From Heliocidaris tuberculata (lineage: Eukaryota > Echinodermata > Echinoidea > Camarodonta > Echinometridae), in the NCBI GenBank assembly GCA_025618425.1, contig CM046847.1:2092134-2156133 (forward strand): a DNA stretch of 64,000 nucleotides. Direction: 5' to 3'. Below, piece by piece: positions 22,596 through 33,517 of the stretch. Position 1 is the stretch's first letter. Every line of letters starts with the position of its first letter. Under the pieces are notes generated by a model. The model was not told the DNA's origin, searched no databases, and saw nothing but the letters and a program-made list of their open reading frames with translations. A program made the translations under genes and the position numbers.

Positions 22596-22689
22596 AGGTG
22601 TAGTAAATGGGTACCCGGCACGTGTGGTTGAAATCCTTTCCTTAAATGCTGCAAGGGCTTTAGACCATTTGAGAAAATAAATATAGCAG

Positions 22690-23957
22690 TGCATTAAACA
22701 CTACTGAATAATGATGTGGATAAGGCATGATCTCATATTACATACATTACCGGGAACTATTATCAGACATGAACAACCATTTCATAAGCAAAGTTGAAAC
22801 AACCAGATTTCTAGGTGTGACGATCGATGATAAACTTTCATGGAAACCACAATATACATAATCTTTGCCCAAAAAAAAGTAAACTAGAAATATTGGTATC
22901 ATTAATAAACTAAAACCCCTTTTCCTTTGGAAGACCCTCCATACATTATACTGCACTCTTGTTTTATCTCTTTTAAACTATATGTATAATATTCTTTCTT
23001 GGTGTAACTGTATTAAAACTAACCTAAACAGACTATATCTTTTACAAAATAGAGTAATGAGAATCATTTTCAACAAGAGTTACCAGGTACACAACAATTA
23101 ATTATTCCTTGAATGTAAGTCCTTAAAAATATACTTCTATGATCTTGGAAATTACCTACCAGAAGCACTACTGCAAATGTTTCTTAAAATAAATGACATT
23201 CACAGATATCCACCCAGACAGTCAAATCTCTTTCACCTTCCACGTACAAAAAAGCATGCCTTACAAAAAACAATCATATACACTGGACCCCAACTTTGGA
23301 ACTCACATGACACGGCGTTGAAATCAACACCAACATTTATCATATTAAAACGTAAATATAAACTGTCCTTGTGGACAACTCCAAAAATAAAGAAATGTAC
23401 CATGGTATACTCGTAGATTTAAACCAAATGTATTAGACGGCCTCTTTCCTCCTGCGTTCCCCTATCTCTTTCTATTCTTCCACCTCTCCTTCTAGTAATC
23501 CCTGCCTCCTTACTTTTCCTCCCCCCCCCCCTACATTGCTTGTTCACAACTGTTCACGTACCCCCACTCTTTTTTTTCTTTTTTTTTTTGTTGTCTTTTT
23601 TTCCCCCTCTCTTTTCAAAAAAATTGTTAATAGTGCTCGTAAATTAGCACTTGTTTTTTCTTTCAATTTAAGGACTGTATCTATTTTTACCTTTTTTCAA
23701 ACAAGGGTCTATGAAATGCAAGCCATGCTTGATTAATAGACTCCTCCACTTATGTTTTCCTATACAATTACAATGTTTACATTATACTAATTATCGCTTT
23801 ATCAGAGTAAAACATAACCAAGTCCACTGAATGATTTTCTGTTATATCTATGTTTTTTATGTTCCTTTTCTTAATTTTCATATGTACTGTTTAAAAAAAA
23901 ATTGTAAAAGGAATATATGTTTAAGGAAATCAATAAATTTTGAAACTTTGAAACTCT
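22690..23957 (+). mobile_element. Degenerate CR1/L2/jockey-type non-LTR retrotransposon, RT C-terminus and 3'UTR
   Basis: Broken frames spell ETTRFLGVTIDDKLSWKPQ, then LYCTLVLSLLNYMYNILSWC and LLQNRVMRIIFN, the standard order of the RT thumb and C-terminal part in this group. The final open piece (23177-23416) contains LFHLPRTKKHALQK and GPQLWNSH. A long pyrimidine-rich 3'UTR follows. The copy ends in CTTTGAAAC-type short tandem repeats (about 23935-23957), a tail style of CR1-like elements. The YxDD catalytic region is missing, so it is 5'-truncated and dead. Confidence 0.8.
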
Positions 23958-24059
23958 GGACACAGAATGAAATAATAGAGGAATAAAAGAAAACTTAGAT
24001 TGACGTAGTCATGGAAGTACATACTTGTCAGTGGAGGCATCGCTCAAACAAGTCAAAAT

Positions 24060-25157
24060 TTCCCATCAAAAAGGGAAGATTTGGTCAGTGTAATTTTCTG
24101 AGAAAAAAATTGCTGAAGAATCAGACAATTTAAATCTTTAAACCATGCAAAGTTAGCAATTTGTTTTGTAAAGAATCTAAAAAATATCAAGACTCGACGT
24201 TTTCTACCAGTTAATGAGTTAGAGCTGAAGATATTATTTAAAGATGGAAGGTGGTTCAGTCAATATGCACGTATTCGAAGGGCAATTCAATCACTCAGAA
24301 ACATTTTGGTAGATAACAGATGGGAATACAGAACACAAAAAGTATAAGTATTTTAAATCCAAAGCTTTTATATATAACGATATAGTAATGGTTGATGTGA
24401 CAATTCCAATAAGACAGTTATCAGTGAAAAGAATATATTATGAGTTAATCAAAACAAAAACTGAAGAGTCTAGAGCTGAGGAATTTTGGAGAAATACTTT
24501 AGGAGTCGAATTTACACCTGTATGGTCAGATGTTTGGCATTTTAAGTTAAAAGGTATAAGGGACAATTTGTTAATCGATTTTAATTTTAAATTCATGTAC
24601 AATATTTTGGCGATACCAACTAATTTGTTTAAATGGAAGGTTAACGACAATGATCTGTGTTATACCTGTTAATATACAGGTGACTGTATGCACATGTTTT
24701 TTCTTTGTAAAGAAGTTACTATGTTTTGGAAAGAAGTTGAAAAGAACATACAAAAATACTTCATGACTAATTTTTAGTTTAAGCCGATTCATGTATTGTA
24801 TGGTAACGAATTTGGGTCAAAGAAGAAAAAGGATGTTGATATAATTTTGAATTATGCACTTTTTGCTATTTACAAAGGTTTTGTCGGAAAGGAAAATAAC
24901 AAGAAATAGGCTTTTGAATAGTTTGCATTATTTGATGATTTACCGTCTAGAAATAGAAAAGAATTCAACCAGACAACCGAATATAATTATAGAAAAATGG
25001 AAACAAATGACTGGAATGTAAAAAAGAAATGAGAATGTAAAAAAAAAAAATGGAAATGTAAAAAAATGAAGGAAAAAAAATATGTATGTATACTATATGA
25101 AGAAGCAGATAAATAAAGAAGACCAGAAATGGTTATTTTACAACAACAACAACAAAA
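24060..25157 (+). mobile_element. Degenerate Tx1/L1-like non-LTR retrotransposon, RT C-terminus
   Basis: Recognisable pieces are RRFLPVNELELKILFKDG (near 24200), then an open part (24388-24672) with EEFWRNTLGVEF, FKFMYNILAIPTNLFKWKV and a knuckle-like DLCYTC. After an in-frame TAA comes CMHMFFLCKEVTMFWKEVE. This order, a C..C then H..C knuckle followed by a W-rich segment, is typical of Tx1/L1 ORF2 ends. Several stops break it. The 3' end is A-rich with (CAA)n near 25141-25155. It differs in sequence from the remnant at 12540. Confidence 0.75.
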
Positions 25158-25421
25158 ATTCAAGACTCTACGTTTCAGGAAGGTTCATTTGTTTCATGAA
25201 GGACCCATAAAAACCATGTTTTCAGTGGTATATCTTCAGGCACAAGTAGAAGGAAACATGTCCTTTTAATAGAAAACATGGAGATTTATAGAAAATTTAA
25301 CACAAACATTGAAACAAAGAGTTGTCAAACTTTTAATCATTTTAGAATTTTCTTTTTCTTTTTCTTTCTTTTTTTTTTCAAACCAGACTTTGACTAGATT
25401 TTTTTTTCTTTGTTTTTACAG

Positions 25422-25478
25422 GTATCAGGATGGAATTCCTCTCTAAGTAGGCAGTTCAGTTTATATGGCCCTGATACT
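25422..25478 (+). CDS. Candidate 57-nt internal exon, product unknown
   Basis: This has the best splice pair on the plus strand: a long T-rich tract ending TTTGTTTTTACAG (25421) and a perfect donor GTAAGT (25479-25484). One frame only is open and gives exactly 19 codons, VSGWNSSLSRQFSLYGPDT, with phase 0 at both ends. SRQFS fits an R-x-x-S kinase-site pattern, which would suit a cytoplasmic linker, but this is speculative. No family was recognised. If real, the gene also includes the segments at 7576 and perhaps 15373, with introns of several kilobases. Confidence 0.4.
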
Positions 25479-25499
25479 GTAAGTTGAATGGTGTTCCGC

Positions 25500-27150
25500 C
25501 TCCAGCTTTGTAAGAGTAGTATTGTGTCAAGGGAACTGCCATTTAACAAAGAATAAATTATAGTACTTCATGTTATTTTGGCGTGACGGATTCAGCAGCG
25601 CGTAAATGAAAAGACGCCTCCCGCGAGAAAAAAAAAGTGACATGTTCTTCCTCACGCTTTAAGGAGGAAAAATTGACATTCCCCGTCGAAAAAAAATACT
25701 TTCGTCATGTTCGTAACATGCAGTAGTACCAACTCGGACGCAATACTTTGTAGCAAAAGGGGTCAGCAGACTAGAGCTCATCATTCCCGTGTTCATTTTT
25801 GAAGGAAACTCTATGCGTGCAAGATACATTTCTGGAAGTTGCCTAAATAAATAAGGGGTTTATACCCCCCTCCCCCCAATTCCACCTCCTTCTGCATTGA
25901 TTTCACCACTTACTGATAAACATCCATAAACAGCTCTAGCCTAGTTTCTAAGTACGAAACTCAGTATATAAAACTATGCTCGTTAGTATTATGGCAAGGC
26001 TCGTTATGTCCTTAATTCGGCAAAAGATGGAAATATGCCGCGAAAATGAATATGCCTCATTTGCTTTTACATCTTGGATTACTGAATCTCATATCTGTAG
26101 ACTGATGTCGTTCAAATCATACGCCTCGTCAATTTAGTTATCAATGCGACGTGTTTGTGTGACGAAAAACTTTCCTCGGGCTGGAAAGAAGAAAAGCTCG
26201 TCATTTTTTCTTTCTTGAAAAATAATTCCCCCTTTTCAAAGGGATTAAATGCGTATATCACTTCAGTTCAATTGACTTCCCTTTTTTCATTCCCTGAAAT
26301 AAATCGGGAAGAAGGAAAATTATCGGGACTTTGGGGAAAACACTGTTCTGACTTGGACCAGAAGTGCTTTTAGTTAATGATATTCTCGGTGAACACAGCG
26401 AGTTGTCCCTTGTTTATATTTTCATGATCTTCGCTTTTGGAAATCATTCACAAAAGGAAGGATTTCCAAAATTGGAATTCCTCCTCGGGTGTTTTCTGTG
26501 TATAAATGGAATGAGGTGTAACTAGGAAAAAACAGAGAGAGAGAGACACTTGTTTATGAGCTCTAACTGATGTGATGCAGCAGTTATCGTCCCCAGAGTC
26601 CGTAAAACAGAAGGCTTCCGTATTCGCTCCTTTCTGAAAACATGTAAATTCATTGCTCAACAGATAAATTTTCTTCCCGACTTACACATGTCCTTTGAGC
26701 TTCGAGAGGGTAATTTATACAGGAAAAAGACGTCAACAACAACAAAATATCAGCACCTTTTGCTCGTCACGTAGTCACCATTTGTCTTTATTTCTAGATT
26801 CAGAATTGAGAAAATAGCATTTTGCTCCAGCTACAGTGCAGTAAACTTTACACTCGTCATGTCAAGGCCTTAAAAGAGATTTAGGAGAAAGGGGAAAAAA
26901 GAGAGCTGGTGGAATGAAAACGTCACTGGAGGGAGTTAAGGGGTGACAACACCCTTTCTCCTCTTATATTTGCCGATCGAAAATTCAATTCGCGACGCTG
27001 ACGGCAAATCCAATGTTATTTTGCTAAGGAAAAAAAAGAAGAATGAAAAATGAAGTGGAGATGATTTTGTTGTCACCAAAGCGATCGAAATCATAGTTAT
27101 GCTGAGGGTGGGAGTAAAGTGTGTCAGTATTGATGGGGGTGGGCAAATTC
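25500..27150. other. No feature recognised
   Basis: Mixed-composition DNA with short homopolymers. No coding frame, inverted repeat or retrotransposon piece was supported. It would be intronic if the plus-strand exon candidates are real. Confidence 0.4.
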
Positions 27151-27162
27151 GAAAATCTAGTC

Positions 27163-27327
27163 TAGTTTGCAGGCACAAACCCTGGTTAGTCGTACAGGAG
27201 TGTCTGTAAGACAAACGTAGGCACTGTACTATAGCTGCTCCTGACCAGTAGGTAGCTGGGTTAGCTTCTCCCAAGACACAATGATTTTCTGATAGAGTGT
27301 CTAATAAAGGTCTGTCCTTGCAGACTA
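27163..27327. mobile_element. 165-bp MITE with 9-bp target duplication (copy 1)
   Basis: The terminal repeats TAGTTTGCAGGCACAAACC and (inverted) TAGTCTGCAAGGACAGACC bound the element. The flanks are AATCTAGTC (27154-27162) and AATCCAGTC (27328-27336), a 9-bp duplication with one mismatch. The internal sequence (GCTGCTCCTGACCAGTAGGT, CAAGACACAATGATTTTCTG) is shared with the copy at 32955-33149. Nine-bp duplications are typical of Mutator-like and some Merlin elements. Confidence 0.8.
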
Positions 27328-27339
27328 AATCCAGTCCAG

Positions 27340-29440
27340 CGAATATGGAAGGGTGCCAAAAGTATAGGAATATCGACCGCGAAAATATTATGATGTTTGA
27401 CTTATAAGCTAGCGAAGTCCATGGTAGAGAAAATGAGATATCTCTTGTACAGAGGTCAGAGGGTTGCCCTATTTTGCATTTTGATATTGCACCTCATCAC
27501 ACCATAGCGATCTTCACTGTCGGAGGTAATCTCGAGTACTGGTAATGAGGAAAAAATAAAATGTCACAGAATCATATCAAACAGTTGCAATATGAGAGCA
27601 GTTACGGAAAAAATGGTTTGTAACCTGTGCCTTAATTGAAGCCTATAATTAACCCCAGCTCGCAATTTATCAATTCTCCATACCAATACTAACATCAATA
27701 TCGATAATATACATTATAAAAGCAGTCAGTCCTGCACGTTACGCACGCATCAATCAATGAGCACTCTTATACAAAGCATGGTAATTTCAACAAAAATCCT
27801 AAGGCAGAGTGAATTTTGATATAACTTCATGATATTTATTCCTCTCTTATTTTCTCCTTCATGTCTTTCTGCTCTGATATGGTGCTATATGTCTGAGTAC
27901 TGGTAATGCTGACATTTTATGACTTATTCGAAGAGCCCTGTTGGTCACCAAGTGAGAGAATCATCTTTCCTAAAAATCACAAGGGATATTATTCACATTT
28001 CATTTTGCAGACATGATAGGGACATTTCCTGACATGTTTGTTGCCATGGTTACACTGCCATATTTCATTATGATAATATCACAGTACCCTCTGGACATCA
28101 ATCCATCTTTTACAATCACACGATTGTTAAAAAACAAGAAGAATAAGACCTCCAGGGCAAAATAGTAAACACAGTTTTCTTTTCTAAGAAAATAGTTATA
28201 CTGACCTCACATTCAAAGAAGGTCTTTTCGAGTTTTAAGAGAATCTAAATGTACGAATGCATATTTGGCAGGAAAAGAAAATTAGAAGCATATTTTGCGT
28301 CCCCAAATTCATACTTTCTAGCCCTTAGTCCTCTAATTTGGAGTGTTTTGCTTTGACCATAAGTATCGAATAACTCGTAGATCCTCGGGACAGTGTGAGA
28401 TTAATGCAAGAGATCTCATTTTTGTTTTCATAACATTTTACGGAAATGATGATACGCCTTTTGAAAGGCAAGACACTTCCTCGGTGAGCGAGAATGTCAG
28501 ACGCCTATAGATTTGTCCATTTCTCATTGATTTGGACAAGTAGCACGAAGAAAATGTAAATCATAAAAAAGTTAGATGACCGGTACCAACTTTTGTAATA
28601 GGTATAGAGAAAGGTTAGACAGCTGGAGAAGCAAGTATTCAGGAATAATGATTTGGAGTGAAGATGATAAAAGGAAATATCAGACGATAAGATGTTTACT
28701 CTGAATGTCAGTGGTAAGCATATACGTACCGATGGAAGTATCAACATACATCCATATGAAAGAAAAATATTATTCACCAAAATGTTGATGTAGATTGAAT
28801 TTTTTCTAATGGCTTTTGCTTTCTGCAATTTTCCAAGTCCCCACAATGACGGGAGCTTAAAATATTAATGAAATGAATATCACATACCCAGTGAAACTGG
28901 GTAATCTCCGAAACTTTAATTTCTTGACATGACGTACGTACTTAGCCCAGGGTGTTGTGAGCAACAAGATGATAAAGAAAATGAACACCGAGTGAAAGAT
29001 TCTCCAAAACTTTGATGTCATGACTTTGAATATCACTTGAAATTTTCTAATAAGGTCGACAAAACTACGCAAAGGGATTTCTACAAACACTGACCCTTTT
29101 TTCTCTCTCTTTTTTTCATTAATAAAAGTATTAAGTTTTCCATAAAAGAAGCATCAAGTTTTGACACTTAATTTGGATGGGCAGATAATGATATTTACAC
29201 CTTTCACATAATAGTTCTTTGTATGGTGGTAAGCGAAATCTATTTTCACACTCTAAATGATAATCATTTCTAAAATAGTTTCGCATATTTTATAAAAGAT
29301 CAGTGCGCAATCCGATAGTTCTAGAAGTGGGCAGTTTTGAACTTTGAAAGGAAAAACATAAAGTTGTATGACCAGACTGATAATCATTTATGCTGTACTG
29401 TATAGTATCACGGTTTTCAAGGCTAATAAGACAAAATGGC
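27340..29440. other. No confident gene; one short ORF after an acceptor-like site
   Basis: At 28012-28167 a 51-codon ORF starts MIGTFPDMFVAM two bases after a TTTCATTTTGCAG acceptor-like site and ends at TAG. It is hydrophobic at first and Lys-rich at the end. It could be a terminal exon or chance. Minus-strand frames at 28505-28846 and 28857-29090 show no family features. No repeats were identified. Confidence 0.3.
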
Positions 29441-29442
29441 TT

Positions 29443-30045
29443 TAAATAATAATAATGATAATAATAATAATGATAATAATAATAATAACAACAGCTGTTT
29501 CTTATATAGCGCCTTACCAGTTACAATGTAATCGACCAAAGCGCTTACACTGCAAAAAAATAACTGTAAAACTACAGGTTTTTTAGCCCTAGAAATTACA
29601 AGTTATTGCCGTTATTTCAATTTTACAGTCTTTTCCTGTATAACAACAGCAAGTTTGTTGGTTTACCGGAAATCAACATATTTTTACATAATTTTATTGT
29701 AAATCTACATAATTTTATTGTAAATATATGCTGATTTCAAGTAAAGAAAAAAAGGTGTGGAAAAACGGGCATTCCCGACATCCTGACTGCCAGGAAATTC
29801 CCGTGAAAAAAACTGCAATTTTTTTTTTTTTTTACAGTGTACAGCATTATTACCCCGGTGGCTGGATTCAGTTGCGGTTCTGCACATTACAGTGCACATT
29901 ATCCTCTCCTCTGGGGAGCATTCAAGCCTGTCGCTTGTTTCCAAGCGCGCACATGCTAATCCAACCACAATGACGTGCCGGGGTTCGAACCCACGACCTT
30001 TGCATTCCCAGTCAAGTGGTTAAACCACTCGACTACGACACCTCT
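29443..30045 (-). mobile_element. tRNA-headed SINE with L2-like (ATT)n tail, split by a MITE
   Basis: On the minus strand the tRNA-like head reads GTCGTAGTCGAGTGGTTTAA (A box) and GTCGTGGGTTCGAACCCC (B box). The body carries GGGTAATAATGCTG, then the insertion, then AAGCGCTTTGGTCGATTACA and GGCGCTATATAAGAAACAGC followed by (ATT)n. The GGCGC...ATAAG...(ATT)n ending matches the style of the L2-like remnants at 38855 and 63050, so L2 machinery probably moved it. Confidence 0.75.
29548..29839. mobile_element. 292-bp MITE with TA duplication, nested in the SINE
   Basis: The ends CACTGCAAAAAAATAACTG and, inverted, CACTGTAAAAAAAAAAAAA are flanked by TA on both sides (29546-29547, 29840-29841). Removing it with one TA rejoins the SINE body as GCGCTTACAGCATTATTACC. 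TA duplications and CACTG ends fit Tc1/mariner-type non-autonomous elements. Confidence 0.75.
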
Positions 30046-30059
30046 CCATTTGGTCTTGA

Positions 30060-30900
30060 CTAGCTGCATTAAGTAGCAGTTATTTTTACGAAATCTATTT
30101 TTTTAAGACCAGTACTGTGTATTATATTTCATGTTCATCACTCTTGCTGTTCACACTGTCACTTAAAACATGTCGGTAGAAGCTTGATGCGTAGTATTAT
30201 TCGTTGTTGTTCGAATGTGTCTTAAAAATGCAAGGTGAACCGGCCTGTCGGAAGTGACAGAAGTGATCACGTCATTCCCTTGTCATATTCAATGGCTCTT
30301 CTTATTATTCTCAGGAACATCAGCAATCAAAAGGATGACAAATAAAAGCATTCAGGGGAATCATGCCGAAAAATACCAGCCTTTCGTTGAAGAAAAAAGT
30401 GATTTCCCAGGAGTAATCCTTTCCTTTGCTGGGATGCATGCAGGGACAGAAATATCTCAACTGTCTGACAAAATTCCCAATCACACATGGTTTTAGAAAG
30501 TGCTCTTTTGTTGGTTAAAGTGAGAATTGCCAATTTGTTATCCAATGTTATTCCTCTATCGGTTTATCAACAAATGACTCAATTTGCAAAAAGCAAACTG
30601 ACGACGCACATCTTACAGGAAGAACCTTAAAATAGAAATCTCGAGGGTTCCTAAAAGCTTATTTCTAAAATTGCGGTTTAGATAAATTTTATATTTTATA
30701 AAAAGATTTTCTAAGAACAATAATTCGAGTAAGTATTTGGAAGTCGCATCACTTATGCATGACTTAAGTTTCAGTTGAATGCATGCAAGGTTGAGCCTAG
30801 AATCGATTATATTCCATCATCATCCATGATTAGGGGTAGACGAGTGTTCGAATAGAAAAAAAAATCACTAGATCGGTGTAAATAATATCGTGTAATAGGA
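30060..30900. other. No confident gene; one ORF with an acceptor-like start
   Basis: After TTATTATTCTCAG (about 30316) a frame runs to a TAG at about 30496 and includes EKYQPFVEEKSDFPG. It would enter in phase 1. No donor and no family features were found, so it is not called as an exon. Confidence 0.3.
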
Positions 30901-30911
30901 GCTATAGAGAA

Positions 30912-31310
30912 CATGGGAGGGGGAAAGGGGAGGGAGAAAGGGGAGTGGGTAAAGATAGAAGAACAGGGAGGGTGAGGGAAAGAGAGAAAGTGAGAGATGG
31001 CGAGACAGAGAGAAGAAAGGAAAAGGAAAAGATGAATGGATAGGGAGAGATAGGAGAGAGAGCAGGCAAGATGTGAATGAGAGGGGGAATGGGAGAGAAG
31101 GGAAGGGAGATCAAGAGAGAGGGGAAGTGAGAGAAAGAGAGGAGCGTATAGGAGGGAGGAGGGATATAGCAAGTGATGAGAATGGAAGAGATCGAGAGTC
31201 TGTAGGATAGGAAGATGGCTGGGAGGAGAAGGGAATTAGAGAGGTGAAGAGAGAGTGAGGGAGAGAGAGAGAGGTTAGAGAGAGGGGGAGGGAGACGGGG
31301 AGAGATGAAA
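30912..31310 (+). repeat. 400-bp GA-rich (purine) tract
   Basis: Almost all plus-strand bases are A or G, in irregular GAGA, GGGA and GGAAAG words. Opposite-strand open frames rich in Ser, Leu and Pro are composition artefacts. The tract could form triplex structures. Confidence 0.9.
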
Positions 31311-31319
31311 TACAAAACA

Positions 31320-32750
31320 GAGAAGGAGACAGGGATCAGCGGAGGACTAGTGTGGAATGGAATGAATGCTGTAGAAGTCTCTGCTGTAGATTGTCCTCCT
31401 AGCCAATAACATCACTTCGATTTCATTCTATGAATAATCGTTGGTTGCACGCATTGGATAACGTGGCGCCGCAAAACGCTTCAGTGGTACGAAACCAAAA
31501 TCCTGATTGACAGGGTGTGAGATTTCTTGCCCGGCGCTATCGGGGCAGAGGACCCCCCCCCCCCCCCCCCCCATGATTTTTCAAACATACGACTCCACCC
31601 CTCCAAATAAGAAAAGAAAGAAAGAAAGAAAAAGAGAACATTTGTTTTTTGCTTGTAAGAGCTTTTAAAACCTATGCCCCTTAAAAAAAAAAAAACCGAC
31701 GCCGCCCCGTGATATAGAATTTTTCCTATGATCTCATTACGAAGCTTTGAATTGCATTTACTCATCCCAGTCTTAATCACGTCATCTGATTGAAGAAGAA
31801 CCCACTCATAATTGTGTTCGTTGGACAAAGAATACATCATCAGACTTTTCACAGACTCTACCACATGGTGTTATCGAACGCCGAAACTCTATATTGTGAA
31901 TATCTCTATTTTTGTTATATCTCATTTTGTTAACTATTTTTGTTATAAGTATTGTGCCATTATCTAAAATAACAAATGCAAATAGGTGCCTAGATACGAG
32001 AAACACCATTGTGGTTTTCATAGTGAATGTACAGGAATTCATCTATTGACATGAAACATTGAATTTGAAGATTTAAAGTTTCGTTTCAGTTCTTAAATAT
32101 TATTTTATCACCTTTGCAATAATACCAGAAATTAACTATTGACATTTGGTTTTGATATATAAATCCAGTATTATTAAAATATGTTTCACTGAAATCGAAA
32201 ATGTAAAGGAATATTCAAGAACACCATTGGTCCACAAGATTTCTTCTGCACTGTTGTTGGTGTTTTTTTAATAACACTTAGACAGGAAATCGAGACGAAA
32301 ATACAAATTTGAAAGAGTCTTACGATAACAATAACGGTTGGAAAGCTATCATAAAAACCGCATAATGTGGAAAGCACCCCAACAAGGTTTCACCGCAAGG
32401 CGCCTAAAATAACTCTCGAAGAAATTTTGGGCAGATGGTGGCGGATCCGATACTATCGTACCAACATCGATGCCTGTTACGCATACCTTGTTGTCAACCC
32501 CTCTAATATGCAACAAACACCTCCTTTCTGCAGTATAACCTATCGTATCAATACATCCGATCCATTCTCTCATCTTAATAAGTTAACAGCCTCTCGTATC
32601 TTGTATAAAGACAGTATATCACTTTTTCAAGTCAAATGTAAATTGCCGAAATACAACGGTAAAACAAAACACCCCTATATAAGAATAAAGAAATTGGCCA
32701 CTTTGTTTTCGTGGAAGCATTATCAACCTTTATTTCGTTTTGAGAGTGCG
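31320..32750. other. No gene recognised; poly-C and GAAA-type simple repeats
   Basis: A run of about 21 C lies at 31553-31573, followed by AAGAAAGAAAGAAAG. It resembles the poly-C dispersed family in inverted or decayed form. An open stretch at 32367-32750 has no recognisable domain and starts without ATG. Confidence 0.4.
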
Positions 32751-32755
32751 TTCGT

Positions 32756-32782
32756 GTGCGCGTGTGTGTTGTGTGTGTGTGG

Positions 32783-32815
<33 letters not shown>

Positions 32816-32820
32816 CGCGG
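32756..32820. repeat. (GT)n/(GC)n microsatellite
   Basis: About 50 bp of GT repeats end in a short run of alternating GC, a sequence type able to form Z-DNA. Confidence 0.9.
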
Positions 32821-32885
32821 TGGTCAGCTCGGTCAGCGTGGGTGCGTGCGTGCGGGAATGTGTGTGAGTGATTGGGTTTCGTGAA

Positions 32886-32954
32886 TGGCGTGTGTGAATC
32901 AGATCTGATTACTTACTGACGCGAAAGACGGGACTCAGAATCGAACCCTGGGTC
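32886..32954 (-). mobile_element. SINE fragment with B-box-like word, related to 10266
   Basis: Shares TCAGATCTGATTACTTAC, GAAAGACGGGACTCAG and TCGAACCCTGGGTC-type words with 10266-10350. The MITE at 32955 inserted into it, duplicating CCCTGGGTC. Confidence 0.5.
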
Positions 32955-33149
32955 TAGTTTGCAGGCACAAACCCTGGTCAGTCGTACAAGAGAGTCTGCG
33001 CTGTAAGACTACCATAGGCCATGTACTGTAGCTGCTCCTGACACAGGAGCTATATATTGACACGACCAGTAGGTAGCTGGATTAGGCTCCTCTCAAGACA
33101 CAATGATTTTCTGATAAAGTGTCAAATTAGGGTCTGTGCTTGCAGACTA
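32955..33149. mobile_element. 195-bp MITE with 9-bp target duplication (copy 2)
   Basis: The ends TAGTTTGCAGGCACAAACC and (inverted) TAGTCTGCAAGCACAGACC match at 16 of 19 positions. The flanks are perfect 9-bp repeats CCCTGGGTC (32946-32954 and 33150-33158). It is longer than the copy at 27163 mainly through an extra segment containing CAGGAGCTATATATTGACAC. The perfect duplication argues for a younger insertion than copy 1. Confidence 0.85.
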
Positions 33150-33189
33150 CCCTGGGTCGGTGTATACACATCCTTGTAACATCAACAGG

Positions 33190-33517
33190 GGGGTGTTTCA
33201 TAAAGCTGTTCTTAAATTTACGCATGACTTTACGAACGGCTTGAATATGAAGTGCCAGATAGGATGCCCAAAGTTTTTCCTGATGTTTTTAACTAAGTGT
33301 GACTGTATTTCTAATAACCTTAATTAAATTATGGCAAAAAAATATATATATACTTTGCATTAAAATCGTTTGTTATAATAAGAATGTTAATCTACGTCTG
33401 CGGAGTTCAACTTTAGTTAATGCAGTTAAAAATGATTGAGCATCCCATTTGGCTTGTCATATTCAAGTTATTCGTAAAGTCATGCGTAACTTTACGAACA
33501 ACTTTATGAAACACCCC
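33190..33517. mobile_element. 328-bp fold-back MITE with GGGGTGTTTCATAAAG ends
   Basis: The left arm GGGGTGTTTCATAAAGCTGT and the right arm (inverted) GGGGTGTTTCATAAAGTTGT match closely. The pairing continues through CGCATGACTTTACGAA words. The centre is AT-rich and non-coding. The ends resemble those of the element at 22377-22595. No clear target duplication was found. Confidence 0.75.

Larger units (their letters stand above)
22140..22680 (+). mobile_element. tRNA-derived SINE interrupted by two MITEs
   Basis: The left piece (22140-22216) has a degenerate tRNA-like GATTCGAGTTCC, then GGCATTAATGTCCTTTGGCA and GCCACTCTCC. The right piece (22596-22680) resumes with AAATGGGTACCCGGCACG. In the copy at 8440-8640 these blocks are almost contiguous, so the 380 bp between them here is inserted DNA. 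Confidence 0.65.

Noticed and set aside
29980..30045. Possible functional tRNA gene on the minus strand
   Set aside because: A and B boxes are present, but no full cloverleaf could be drawn and the sequence continues into a SINE body with a tail, so it is a SINE head.
32367..32867. 166-codon plus-strand frame
   Set aside because: Begins without ATG and its last third is the (GT)n microsatellite; the rest matches nothing recognised.
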